Assembly: GCF_029227915.1 (NCBI RefSeq)
Contig: NC_079881.1
Span: 25,769,501-25,833,500, forward strand
Reading direction: 5' to 3'
Length of the DNA stretch: 64,000 bases
Source: Hydractinia symbiolongicarpus
Taxonomy: Eukaryota; Cnidaria; Hydrozoa; Anthoathecata; Hydractiniidae
The translations under genes were made by a program, and so were the position numbers. Positions 37,028 to 49,193 of the stretch are shown one piece after another. The first letter of the stretch is position 1, and the number at the start of each line of letters is the position of its first letter. The notes below the pieces were generated by a model. It was not told the origin of the DNA. It was given only the letters and a program-made list of their open reading frames with translations, and did no database searches.

Positions 37028-38040
37028 AATCGTTCGGAAAATGAGTTTACTCCCTGGGTATTTTCTTTGTATACATTCGACTATACGGCCAAGCCCGGGA
37101 TTTACGGGAAATCGCGGGTTTTCGTTTGCCGGCGATTAAACTCCTTTTATTCAGCGTCTCATCAAAAACGAAATCATTTTTGGAAACTACAAGTCTCATG
37201 CGTTTTAGTGGTGAAAAAATAATTTAAAGAATCGTTTGGGAAATGAGTTTACTTCCTGGGTACTTTCTTTGTATACTTTTCACTGTACGGGCCGAGTCCG
37301 TGATATACGGAAAATCGCGGGTTTTCGTTTGCCGGCGATTAAACTCCTTTTCTTCAGCGTCTCATCAAAAATGAAATCATTTTTGAAAACTACAAGTCTC
37401 ATGCGTTTTAGTGGTGAAAAAATAATTTAAAGAATCGTTCGGGAAGTGAGTTTACTTCCTGGGTACTTTCTTTGTATACTTTTGACTATACGGGCGGAGT
37501 CCGGGATTTACGGGAAATTGCGGGTTTTCGTTTGCCGGCGCTTAAACTCCTTTCATTAAGCGTCTCATCAAAAATGAAATCGTTTTCAAAAACTACAAGT
37601 CTTATGCGTTTTAGTGGTAAAAAATTAATTTAAAAAATCGTTCGGGAAATGAGTTTACTCCCAGTTTAATTTCTTTGTATACATTTGACTATACGGGTCA
37701 AGCCTGGGATTTACGGCAAATCGCGGGTTTTCGTTTGCCGGCGATTAAAATCCTTTTATTCAGCGTCTCATCAAAAATGAAATCATTTTTGAAAACTACA
37801 AGTCTCATGCGTTTTAGTGGTGAAGAAATAATTTAAAAAATCGTTCGGAAAATGAGTTTACTCCCTGGGTATTTTCTTTGTATACATTCGACTATACGGC
37901 CAAGCCCGGGATTTACGGGAAATCGCGGGTTTTCGTTTGCCGGCGATTAAACTCCTTTTATTCAGCGTCTCATCAAAAACGAAATCATTTTTGAAAACTA
38001 CAAGTCTCATGCGTTTTAGTGGTGAAAAAATAATTTAAAG

Positions 38041-41000
38041 AATCGTTTGGGAAATGAGTTTACTCCCTGGGTACTTTCTTTGTATACTTTTCACTGTACG
38101 GGCCGAGTCCGTGATATACGGAAAATCGCGGGTTTTCGTTTGCCGGCGATTAAACTCCTTTTATTCAGCGTCTCATCAAAAATGAAATCATTTTTGAAAA
38201 CTACAAGTCTCATGCGTTTTAGTGGTGAAAAAATAATTTAAAGAATCGTTCGGGAAGTGAGTTTACTCCCTGGGTACTTTCTTTGTATACATTTGACTAT
38301 ACGGGTCAAGCCCGGGATTTACGGCAAATCACGGGTTTTCGTTTGCCGGCGATTAAATTCCTTTTATTCAGCGTCTCATAAAAAATGAAATCATTTTTGA
38401 AAACTACAAGTCTCATGCATCTTAGTGGTGAAAAAATAATTTAAAGAATCGTTTGGGAAATGAGTTTACTCCCTGGGTACTTTTTTTGTATACTTTTCAC
38501 TGTACGGGCCGAGTCCGTGATATACGGAAAATCCCAGGTTTTCGTTTGCCGGCGATTAAACTCCTTTTATTCAGCGTCTCATCAAAAATGAAATCATTTT
38601 TGAAAACTACAAGTCTCATGCGTTATAGTGGTGAAAAAATAATTTAAAGAATCGTTCGGGAAGTGAGTTTACTTCCTGGGTACTTTCTTTGTATACTTTT
38701 GACTATACGGGCGGAGTCCGGGATTTACGGGAAATTGCAGGTTTTCGTTTGCCGGCGATTAAACTCCTTTCATTAAGCGTCTCATCAAAAATGAAATCGT
38801 TTTTAAAAACTACAAGTCTTATGCGTTTTAGTGGTAAAAAATTAATTTAAAAAATCGTTCGGGAAATGAGTTTACTCCCAGTTTAATTTCTTTGTATACA
38901 TTTGACTATACGGGTCAAGCCCGGGATTTACGGCAAATCGCGGGTTTTCGTTTGCCGGCGATTAAAATCCTTTTATTCAGCGTCTCATCAAAAATGAAAT
39001 CATTTTTGAAAACTACAAGTCTCATGCGTTTTAGTGGTGAAGAAATAATTTAAAAAATCGTTCGGAAAATGAGTTTACTCCCTGGGTATTTTCTTTGTAT
39101 ACATTCGACTATACGGCCAAGCCCGGGATTTACGGGAAATCGCGGGTTTTCGTTTGCCGGCGATTAAACTCCTTTTATTCAGCGTCTCATCAAAAACGAA
39201 ATCATTTTTGGAAACTACAAGTCTCATGCGTTTTAGTGGTGAAAAAATAATTTAAAGAATCGTTTGGGAAATGAGTTTACTTCCTGGGTACTTTCTTTGT
39301 ATACTTTTCACTGTACGGGCCGAGTCCGTGATATACGGAAAATCGCGGGTTTTCGTTTGCCGGCGATTAAACTCCTTTTATTCAGCGTCTCATCAAAAAT
39401 GAAATCATTTTTGAAAACTACAAGTCTCATGCGTTTTAGTGGTGAAAAAATAATTTAAAGAATCGTTCGGGAAGTGAGTTTACTTCCTGGGTACTTTCTT
39501 TGTATACTTTTGACTATACGGGCGGAGTCCGGGATTTACGGGAAATTGCGGGTTTTCGTTTGCCGGCGATTAAACTCCTTTCATTAAGCGTCTCATCAAA
39601 AATGAAATCGTTTTCAAAAACTACAAGTCTTATGCGTTTTAGTGGTAAAAAATTAATTTAAAAAATCGTTCGGGAAATGAGTTTACTCCCAGTTTAATTT
39701 CTTTGTATACATTTGACTATACGGGTTAAGCCTGGGATTTACGGCAAATCGCGGGTTTTCGTTTGCCGGCGATTAAAATCCTTTTATTCAGCGTCTCATC
39801 AAAAATGAAATCATTTTTGAAAACTACAAGTCTCATGCGTTTTAGTGGTGAAGAAATAATTTAAAAAATCGTTCGGAAAATGAGTTTACTCCCTGGGTAT
39901 TTTCTTTGTATACATTCGACTATACGGCCAAGCCCGGGATTTACGGGAAATCGCGTGTTTTCGTTTGCCGGCGATTAAACTCCTTTTATTCAGCGTCTCA
40001 TCAAAAACGAAATCATTTTTGAAAACTACAAGTCTCATGCGTTTTAGTGGTGAAAAAATAATTTAAAGAATCGTTTGGGAAATGAGTTTACTCCCTGGGT
40101 ACTTTCTTTGTATACTTTTCACTGTACGGGCCGAGTCCGTGATATACGGAAAATCGCGGGTTTTCGTTTGCCGGCGATTAAACTCCTTTTATTCAGCGTC
40201 TCATCAAAAATGAAATCATTTTTGAAAACTACAAGTCTCATGCGTTTTAGTGGTGAAAAAATAATTTAAAGAATCGTTCGGGAAGTGAGTTTACTCCCTG
40301 GGTACTTTCTTTGTATACATTTGACTATACGGGTCAAGCCCGGGATTTACGGCAAATCACGGGTTTTCGTTTGCCGGCGATTAAATTCCTTTTATTCAGC
40401 GTCTCATAAAAAATGAAATCATTTTTGAAAACTACAAGTCTCATGCGTCTTAGTGGTGAAAAAATAATTTAAAAAATCGTTCGGGAAATGAGTTTACTCC
40501 CTGGGTACTTTCTTTGTATACATTCGACTATACGGGCCAAGACCGGGATTTACGGGAAATCGCGGGTTTTTGTTTGCCAGCGATTAAACTTCTTTTATTC
40601 AGCGTCTCATCAAAAATGAAATCATTTTTGAAAACTACAAGTCTCATGCGTTTTAGTGGTGAAAAAATAATTTAAAGAATCGTTCGGGAAGTGAGTTTAC
40701 TTCCTGGGTACTTTCTTTGTATACTTTTGACTATACGGGCGGAGTCCGGGATTTACGGGAAATTGCGGGTTTTCGTTTGCCGGCGATTAAACTCCTTTCA
40801 TTCAGCGTCTCGTCAAAAATGAAATCGTTTTTGAAAACTACAAGTCTCATGCGTTTTAGTGGTGAAGAAATAATTTAAAAAATCGTTCGGAAAATGAGTT
40901 TACTCCCTGGGTATTTTCTTTGTATACATTCGACTATACGGCCAAGCCCGGGATTTACGGGAAATCGCGGGTTTTCGTTTGCCGGCGATTAAACTCCTTT

Positions 41001-41893
41001 TATTCAGCGTCTCATCAAAAACGAAATCATTTTTGGAAACTACAAGTCTCATGCGTTTTAGTGGTGAAAAAATAATTTAAAGAATCGTTTGGGAAATGAG
41101 TTTACTTCCTGGGTACTTTCTTTGTATACTTTTCACTGTACGGGCCGAGTCCGTGATATACGGAAAATCGCGGGTTTTCGTTTGCCGGCGATTAAACTCC
41201 TTTTCTTCAGCGTCTCATCAAAAATGAAATCATTTTTGAAAACTACAAGTCTCATGCGTTTTAGTGGTGAAAAAATAATTTAAAGAATCGTTCGGGAAGT
41301 GAGTTTACTTCCTGGGTACTTTCTTTGTATACTTTTGACTATACGGGCGGAGTCCGGGATTTACGGGAAATTGCGGGTTTTCGTTTGCCGGCGATTAAAC
41401 TCCTTTCATTAAGCGTCTCATCAAAAATGAAATCGTTTTCAAAAACTACAAGTCTTATGCGTTTTAGTGGTAAAAAATTAATTTAAAAAATCGTTCGGGA
41501 AATGAGTTTACTCCCAGTTTAATTTCTTTGTATACATTTGACTATACGGGTCAAGCCTGGGATTTACGGCAAATCGCGGGTTTTCGTTTGCCGGCGATTA
41601 AAATCCTTTTATTCAGCGTCTCATCAAAAATGAAATCATTTTTGAAAACTACAAGTCTCATGCGTTTTAGTGGTGAAGAAATAATTTAAAAAATCGTTCG
41701 GAAAATGAGTTTACTCCCTGGGTATTTTCTTTGTATACATTCGACTATACGGCCAAGCCCGGGATTTACGGGAAATCGCGTGTTTTCGTTTGCCGGCGAT
41801 TAAACTCCTTTTATTCAGCGTCTCATCAAAAACGAAATCATTTTTGAAAACTACAAGTCTCATGCGTTTTAGTGGTGAAAAAATAATTTAAAG
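38041..41893 (+). repeat. 3853-bp block, copy 2
   Basis: This block repeats 34,188-38,040 with all its private markers at +3853. Only a few differences were noticed: GGCGCTTAAAC at 37,538 against GGCGATTAAAC at 41,391, and CGCGGGTTTTCG at 37,924 against CGCGTGTTTTCG at 41,777. Confidence 0.88.
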
Positions 41894-44800
41894 AATCGTT
41901 TGGGAAATGAGTTTACTCCCTGGGTACTTTCTTTGTATACTTTTCACTGTACGGGCCGAGTCCGTGATATACGGAAAATCGCGGGTTTTCGTTTGCCGGC
42001 GATTAAACTCCTTTTATTCAGCGTCTCATCAAAAATGAAATCATTTTTGAAAACTACAAGTCTCATGCGTTTTAGTGGTGAAAAAATAATTTAAAGAATC
42101 GTTCGGGAAGTGAGTTTACTCCCTGGGTACTTTCTTTGTATACATTTGACTATACGGGTCAAGCCCGGGATTTACGGCAAATCACGGGTTTTCGTTTGCC
42201 GGCGATTAAATTCCTTTTATTCAGCGTCTCATAAAAAATGAAATCATTTTTGAAAACTACAAGTCTCATGCGTCTTAGTGGTGAAAAAATAATTTAAAAA
42301 ATCGTTCGGGAAATGAGTTTACTCCCTGGGTACTTTCTTTGTATACATTCGACTATACGGGTCAAGTCCGGGATTTACGGGAAATCGCGGGTTTTTGTTT
42401 GCCAGCGATTAAACTTCTTTTATTCAGCGTCTCATCAAAAATGAAATCATTTTTGAAAAATACAAGTCTCATGCGTTTTAGTGGTGAAAAAATAATTTAA
42501 AGAATCGTTCGGGAAGTGAGTTTACTTCCTGGGTACTTTCTTTGTATACTTTTGACTATACGGGCGGAGTCCGGGATTTACGGGAAATTGCGGGTTTTCG
42601 TTTGCCGGCGATTAAACTCCTTTCATTCAGCGTCTCGTCAAAAATGAAATCGTTTTTGAAAACTACAAGTCTCATGCGTTTTAGTGGTGAAGAAATAATT
42701 TAAAAAATCGTTCGGAAAATGAGTTTACTCCCTGGGTATTTTCTTTGTATACATTCGACTATACGGCCACGCCCGGGATTTACGGGAAATCGCGGGTTTT
42801 CGTTTGCCGGCGATTAAACTCCTTTTATTCAGCGTCTCATCAAAAACGAAATCATTTTTGAAAACTACAAGTCTCATGCGTTTTAGTGGTGAAAAAATAA
42901 TTTAAAGAATCGTTTGGGAAATGAGTTTACTCCCTGGGTACTTTCTTTGTATACTTTTCACTGTACGGGCCGAGTCCGTGATATACGGAAAATCGCGGGT
43001 TTTCGTTTGCCGGCGATTAAACTCGTTTTATTCAGCGTCTCATCAAAAATGAAATCATTTTTAAAAACTACAAGTCTCATGCGTTTTAGTGGTGAAAAAA
43101 TAATTTAAAGAATCCTTTGGGAAGTGAGTTTACTCCCTGGGTACTTTCTTTGTATACATTTGACTATACGGGTCAAGCCCGGGATTTACGGCAAATCACG
43201 GGTTTTCGTTTGCCGGCGATTAAATTCCTTTTATTCAGCGTCTCATAAAAAATGAAATCATTTTTGAAAACTACAAGTCTCATGCGTCTTAGTGGTGAAA
43301 AAATAATTTAAAAAATCGTTCGGGAAATGAGTTTACTCCCTGGGTACTTTCTTTGTATACATTTGACTATACGGGTCAAGCCCGGGATTTACGGCAAATC
43401 ACGGGTTTTCGTTTGCCGGCGATTAAATTCCTTTTATTCAGCGTCTCATAAAAAATGAAATCATTTTTGAAAACTACAAGTCTCATGCGTTTTAGTGGTG
43501 AAAAAATAATTTAAAGAATCCTTTGGGAAGTGAGTTTACTCCCTGGGTACTTTCTTTGTATACATTTGACTATACGGGTCAAGCCCGGGATTTACGGCAA
43601 ATCACGGGTTTTCGTTTGCCGGCGATTAAATTCCTTTTATTCAGCGTCTCATAAAAAATGAAATCATTTTTGAAAACTACAAGTCTCATGCGTCTTAGTG
43701 GTGAAAAAATAATTTAAAAAATCGTTCGGGAAATGAGTTTACTCCCTGGGTACTTTCTTTGTATACATTCGACTATACGGGCCAAGTCCGGGATTTACGG
43801 GAAATCGCGGGTTTTTGTTTGCCAGCGATTAAACTTCTTTTATTCAGCGTCTCATCAAAAATGAAATCATTTTTGAAAACTACAAGTCTCATGCGTTTTA
43901 GTGGTGAAAAAATAATTTAAAGAATCGTTCGGGAAGTGAGTTTACTTCCTGGGTACTTTCTTTGTATACTTTTGACTATACGGGCGGAGTCCGGGATTTA
44001 CGGGAAATTGCGGGTTTTCGTTTGCCGGCGATTAAACTCCTTTCATTCAGCGTCTCGTCAAAAATGAAATCGTTTTTGAAAACTACAAGTCTCATGCGTT
44101 TTAGTGGTGAAGAAATAATTTAAAAAATCGTTCGGAAAATGAGTTTACTCCCTGGGTATTTTCTTTGTATACATTCGACTATACGGCCACGCCCGGGATT
44201 TACGGGAAATCGCGGGTTTTCGTTTGCCGGCGATTAAACTCCTTTTATTCAGCGTCTCATCAAAAACGAAATCATTTTTGAAAACTACAAGTCTCATGCG
44301 TTTTAGTGGTGAAAAAATAATTTAAAGAATCGTTTGGGAAATGAGTTTACTCCCTGGGTACTTTCTTTGTATACTTTTCACTGTACGGGCCGAGTCCGTG
44401 ATATACGGAAAATCGCGGGTTTTCGTTTGCCGGCGATTAAACTCGTTTTATTCAGCGTCTCATCAAAAATGAAATCATTTTTAAAAACTACAAGTCTCAT
44501 GCGTTTTAGTGGTGAAAAAATAATTTAAAGAATCGTTCGGGAAATGAGTTTACTCCCTGGGTAGTTTCTTTGTATACTTTTCACTGTACGGGCCGAGTCC
44601 GTGATATACGGAAAATCGCGGGTTTTCGTTTGCCGGCGATTAAACTCCTTTTATTCAGCGTCTCATCAAAAATGAAATCATTTTTGAAAACTACAAGTCT
44701 CATGCGTTTTAGTGGTGAAAAAATAATTTAAAGAATCGTTCGGGAAGTGAGTTTACTCCCTGGGTACTTTCTTTGTATACATTTGACTATACGGGTCAAG

Positions 44801-45544
44801 CCCGGGATTTACGGCAAATCACGGGTTTTCGTTTGCCGGCGATTAAATTCCTTTTATTCAGCGTCTCATAAAAAATGAAATCATTTTTGAAAACTACAAG
44901 TCTCATGCGTCTTAGTGGTGAAAAAATAATTTAAAAAATCGTTCGGGAAATGAGTTTACTCCCTGGGTACTTTCTTTGTATACATTCGACTATACGGGCC
45001 AAGTCTGGGATTTACGGGAAATCGCGGGTTTTTGTTTGCCAGCGATTAAACTTCTTTTATTCAGCGTCTCATCAAAAATGAAATCATTTTTGAAAACTAC
45101 AAGTCTCATGCGTTTTAGTGGTGAAAAAATAATTTAAAGAATCGTTCGGGAAGTGAGTTTACTTCCTGGGTACTTTCTTTGTATACTTTTGACTATACGG
45201 GCGGAGTCCGGGATTTACGGGAAATTGCGGGTTTTCGTTTGCCGGCGATTAAACTCCTTTCATTCAGCGTCTCGTCAAAAATGAAATCGTTTTTGAAAAC
45301 TACAAGTCTCATGCGTTTTAGTGGTGAAGAAATAATTTAAAAAATCGTTCGGAAAATGAGCTTACTCCCTGGGTATTTTCTTTGTATACATTCGACTATA
45401 CGGCCACGCCCGGGATTTACGGGAAATCGCGGGTTTTCGTTTGCCGGCGATTAAACTCCTTTTATTCAGCGTCTCATCAAAAACGAAATCATTTTTGAAA
45501 ACTACAAGTCTCATGCGTTTTAGTGGTGAAAAAATAATTTAAAG
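41894..45544 (+). repeat. A-F-G-H-D block with 1420-bp duplication
   Basis: A-F-G-H-D at 41,894 is followed by A-F-F-F-G-H-D from 42,908 (the middle F, at 43,314, has a G-type start), then A again at 44,328. The A copies at 42,908 and 44,328 share ACTCGTTTTATTC, and the D copies before them share GGCCACGCC; the offset is 1420 bp. F copies at 43,111 and 43,517 share AATCCTTTGGGAAG. At 44,531 an F-type start joins A (CACTGTACGGG) and leads into F-G-H-D. Confidence 0.82.
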
Positions 45545-47571
45545 AATCGTTTTGGAAATGAGTTAACTCCCTGGGTACTTTCTTTGTATACTTTTCACTG
45601 TACGGGCCGAGTCCGTGATATACGGAAAATCGCGGGTTTTCGTTTGCCGGCGATTAAACTCCTTTTATTCAGCGTCTCATCAAAAATGAAATAATTTTTG
45701 AAAACTACAAGTGTCATGCGTTTTAGTGGTGAAAAAATAATTTAAAGAATCGTTCGGGAAGTGAGTTTACTTCCTGGGTACTTTCTTTGTATACTTTTGA
45801 CTATACGGGCGGAGTCCGGGATTTACGGGAAATTGCGGGTTTTCGTTTGCCGGCGATTAAACTCCTTTCATTCAGCGTCTCGTCAAAAATGAAATCGTTT
45901 TTGAAAACTACAAGTCTCATGCGTTTTAGTGGTGAAGAAATAATTTAAAAAATCGTTCGGAAAATGAGTTTACTCCCTGGGTATTTTCTTTGTATACATT
46001 CGACTATACGGCCACGCCCGGGATTTACGGGAAATCGCGGGTTTTCGTTTGCCGGCGATTAAACTCCTTTTATTCAGCGTCTCATCAAAAACGAAATCAT
46101 TTTTGAAAACTACAAGTCTCATGCGTTTTAGTGGTGAAAAAATAATTTAAAGAATCGTTTTGGAAATGAGTTAACTCCCTGGGTACTTTCTTTGTATACT
46201 TTTCACTGTACGGGCCGAGTCCGTGATATACGGAAAATCGCGGGTTTTCGTTTGCCGGCGATTAAACTCCTTTTATTCAGCGTCTCATCAAAAATGAAAT
46301 AATTTTTGAAAACTACAAGTGTCATGCGTTTTAGTGGTGAAAAAATAATTTAAAGAATCGTTCGGGAAGTGAGTTTACTTCCTGGGTACTTTCTTTGTAT
46401 ACTTTTGACTATACGGGCGGAGTCCGGGATTTACGGGAAATTGCGGGTTTTCGTTTGCCGGCGATTAAACTCCTTTCATTCAGCGTCTCGTCAAAAATGA
46501 AATCGTTTTTGAAAACTACAAGTCTCATGCGTTTTAGTGGTGAAGAAATAATTTAAAAAATCGTTCGGAAAATGAGCTTACTCCCTGGGTATTTTCTTTG
46601 TATACATTCGACTATACGGCCACGCCCGGGATTTACGGGAAATCGCGGGTTTTCGTTTGCCGGCGATTAAACTCCTTTTATTCAGCGTCTCATCAAAAAC
46701 GAAATCATTTTTGAAAACTACAAGTCTCATGCGTTTTAGTGGTGAAAAAATAATTTAAAGAATCGTTTTGGAAATGAGTTAACTCCCTGGGTACTTTCTT
46801 TGTATACTTTTCACTGTACGGGCCGAGTCCGTGATATACGGAAAATCGCGGGTTTTCGTTTGCCGGCGATTAAACTCCTTTTATTCAGCGTCTCATCAAA
46901 AATGAAATAATTTTTGAAAACTACAAGTGTCATGCGTTTTAGTGGTGAAAAAATAATTTAAAGAATCGTTCGGGAAGTGAGTTTACTTCCTGGGTACTTT
47001 CTTTGTATACTTTTGACTATACGGGCGGAGTCCGGGATTTACGGGAAATTGCGGGTTTTCGTTTGCCGGCGATTAAACTCCTTTCATTCAGCGTCTCGTC
47101 AAAAATGAAATCGTTTTTGAAAACTACAAGTCTCATGCGTTTTAGTGGTGAAGAAATAATTTAAAAAATCGTTCGGAAAATGAGCTTACTCCCTGGGTAT
47201 TTTCTTTGTATACTTTTGACTATACGGGCGGAGTCCGGGATTTACGGGAAATTGCGGGTTTTCGTTTGCCGGCGATTAAACTCCTTTCATTCAGCGTCTC
47301 GTCAAAAATGAAATCGTTTTTGAAAACTACAAGTCTCATGCGTTTTAGTGGTGAAGAAATAATTTAAAAAATCGTTCGGAAAATGAGCTTACTCCCTGGG
47401 TATTTTCTTTGTATACATTCGACTATACGGCCACGCCCGGGATTTACGGGAAATCGCGGGTTTTCGTTTGCCGGCGATTAAACTCCTTTTATTCAGCGTC
47501 TCATCAAAAACGAAATCATTTTTGAAAACTACAAGTCTCATGCGTTTTAGTGGTGAAAAAATAATTTAAAG
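45545..47571 (+). repeat. A-H-D trimer block (608-bp HOR)
   Basis: A copies at 45,545, 46,153 and 46,761 share three private changes: GTTTTGGAAATGAGTTAACTCC (first ten and last ten bases overlap the start region), GAAATAATTTTTG and CAAGTGTCATG. The spacing is exactly 608 bp. The third unit has an extra hybrid D/H monomer at 47,167, making it 811 bp by a different route. The change to GAGTTAAC puts a TAA in the frame that is open in other A copies. Confidence 0.87.
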
Positions 47572-49193
47572 AATCGTTTTGGAAATGAGTTAACTCCCTG
47601 GGTACTTTCTTTGTATACTTTTCACTGTACGGGCCGAGTCCGTGATATACGGAAAATCGCGGGTTTTCGTTTGCCGGCGATTAAACTCCTTTTATTCAGC
47701 GTCTCATCAAAAATGAAATAATTTTTGAAAACTACAAGTGTCATGCGTTTTAGTGGTGAAAAAATAATTTAAAGAATCGTTCGGGAAGTGAGTTTACTTC
47801 CTGGGTACTTTCTTTGTATACTTTTGACTATACGGGCGGAGTCCGGGATTTACGGGAAATTGCGGGTTTTCGTTTGCCGGCGATTAAACTCCTTTCATTA
47901 AGCGTCTCATCAAAAATGAAATCGTTTTCAAAAACTACAAGTCTTATGCGTTTTAGTGGTAAAAAATTAATTTAAAAAATCGTTCGGGAAATGAGTTTAC
48001 TCCCAGTTTAATTTATTTGTATACATTTGACTATACGGGTCAAACCCGGGATTTACGGCAAATCGCGGGTTTTCGTTTGCCGGCGATTAAAATCCTTTTA
48101 TTCAGCGTCTCATCAAAAATGAAATCATTTTTGAAAACTACAAGTCTCATGCGTTTTAGTGGTGAAGAAATAATTTAAAAAATCGTTCGGAAAATGAGTT
48201 TACTCCCTGGGTATTTTCTTTGTATACATTCGACTATACGGCCACGCCCGGGATTTACGGGAAATCGCGGGTTTTCGTTTGCCGGCGATTAAACTCCTTT
48301 TATTCAGCGTCTCATCAAAAACGAAATCATTTTTGAAAACTACAAGTCTCATGCGTTTTAGTGGTGAAAAAATAATTTAAAGAATCGTTTTGGAAATGAG
48401 TTAACTCCCTGGGTACTTTCTTTGTATACTTTTCACTGTACGGGCCGAGTCCGTGATATACGGAAAATCGCGGGTTTTCGTTTGCCGGCGATTAAACTCC
48501 TTTTATTCAGCGTCTCATCAAAAATGAAATAATTTTTGAAAACTACAAGTGTCATGCGTTTTAGTGGTGAAAAAATAATTTAAAGAATCGTTCGGGAAGT
48601 GAGTTTACTTCCTGGGTACTTTCTTTGTATACTTTTGACTATACGGGCGGAGTCCGGGATTTACGGGAAATTGCGGGTTTTCGTTTGCCGGCGATTAAAC
48701 TCCTTTCATTAAGCGTCTCATCAAAAATGAAATCGTTTTCAAAAACTACAAGTCTTATGCGTTTTAGTGGTAAAAAATTAATTTAAAAAATCGTTCGGGA
48801 AATGAGTTTACTCCCAGTTTAATTTATTTGTATACATTTGACTATACGGGTCAAACCCGGGATTTACGGCAAATCGCGGGTTTTCGTTTGCCGGCGATTA
48901 AAATCCTTTTATTCAGCGTCTCATCAAAAATGAAATCATTTTTGAAAACTACAAGTCTCATGCGTTTTAGTGGTGAAGAAATAATTTAAAAAATCGTTCG
49001 GAAAATGAGTTTACTCCCTGGGTATTTTCTTTGTATACATTCGACTATACGGCCAAGCCCGGGATTTACGGGAAATCGCGGGTTTTCGTTTGCCGGTGAT
49101 TAAACTCCTTTTATTCAGCGTCTCATCAAAAACGAAATCATTTTTGAAAACTACAAGTCTCATGCGTTTTAGTGGTGAAAAAATAATTTAAAG
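47572..49193 (+). repeat. Two A-B-C-D units with private markers
   Basis: Two 811-bp tetramers at 47,572 and 48,383 carry the A variant of the preceding trimers together with a C variant (AATTTATTTG, GGGTCAAACCCGGG). The two look the same except in D, where GGCCACGCC at 48,241 is GGCCAAGCC at 49,052, and GCCGGTGATT occurs only at 49,096. Confidence 0.82.

Larger units (their letters stand above)
34188..38040 (+). repeat. 3853-bp block, copy 1 (19 monomers)
   Basis: Order is A-F-A-B-C-D-A-B-C-D-A-F-G-H-D-A-B-C-D, mixing 811-bp tetramers with a 1014-bp A-F-G-H-D pentamer. Private markers are CATGCATCTT (34,561), CGTTATAGTGG (34,768), TTGCAGGTTTTC, GGGTTAAGCCTGGG (35,872), CGCGTGTTTTCG (36,101), CAAGACCGGG (36,684) and CTTTTCTTCAGCG (37,347). 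Confidence 0.88.

Noticed and set aside
34188-41893. The near-identical blocks as an assembly duplication
   Set aside because: Each block has a few private differences (for example at 37,538 against 41,391), so they are probably real copies; only read evidence can settle it.
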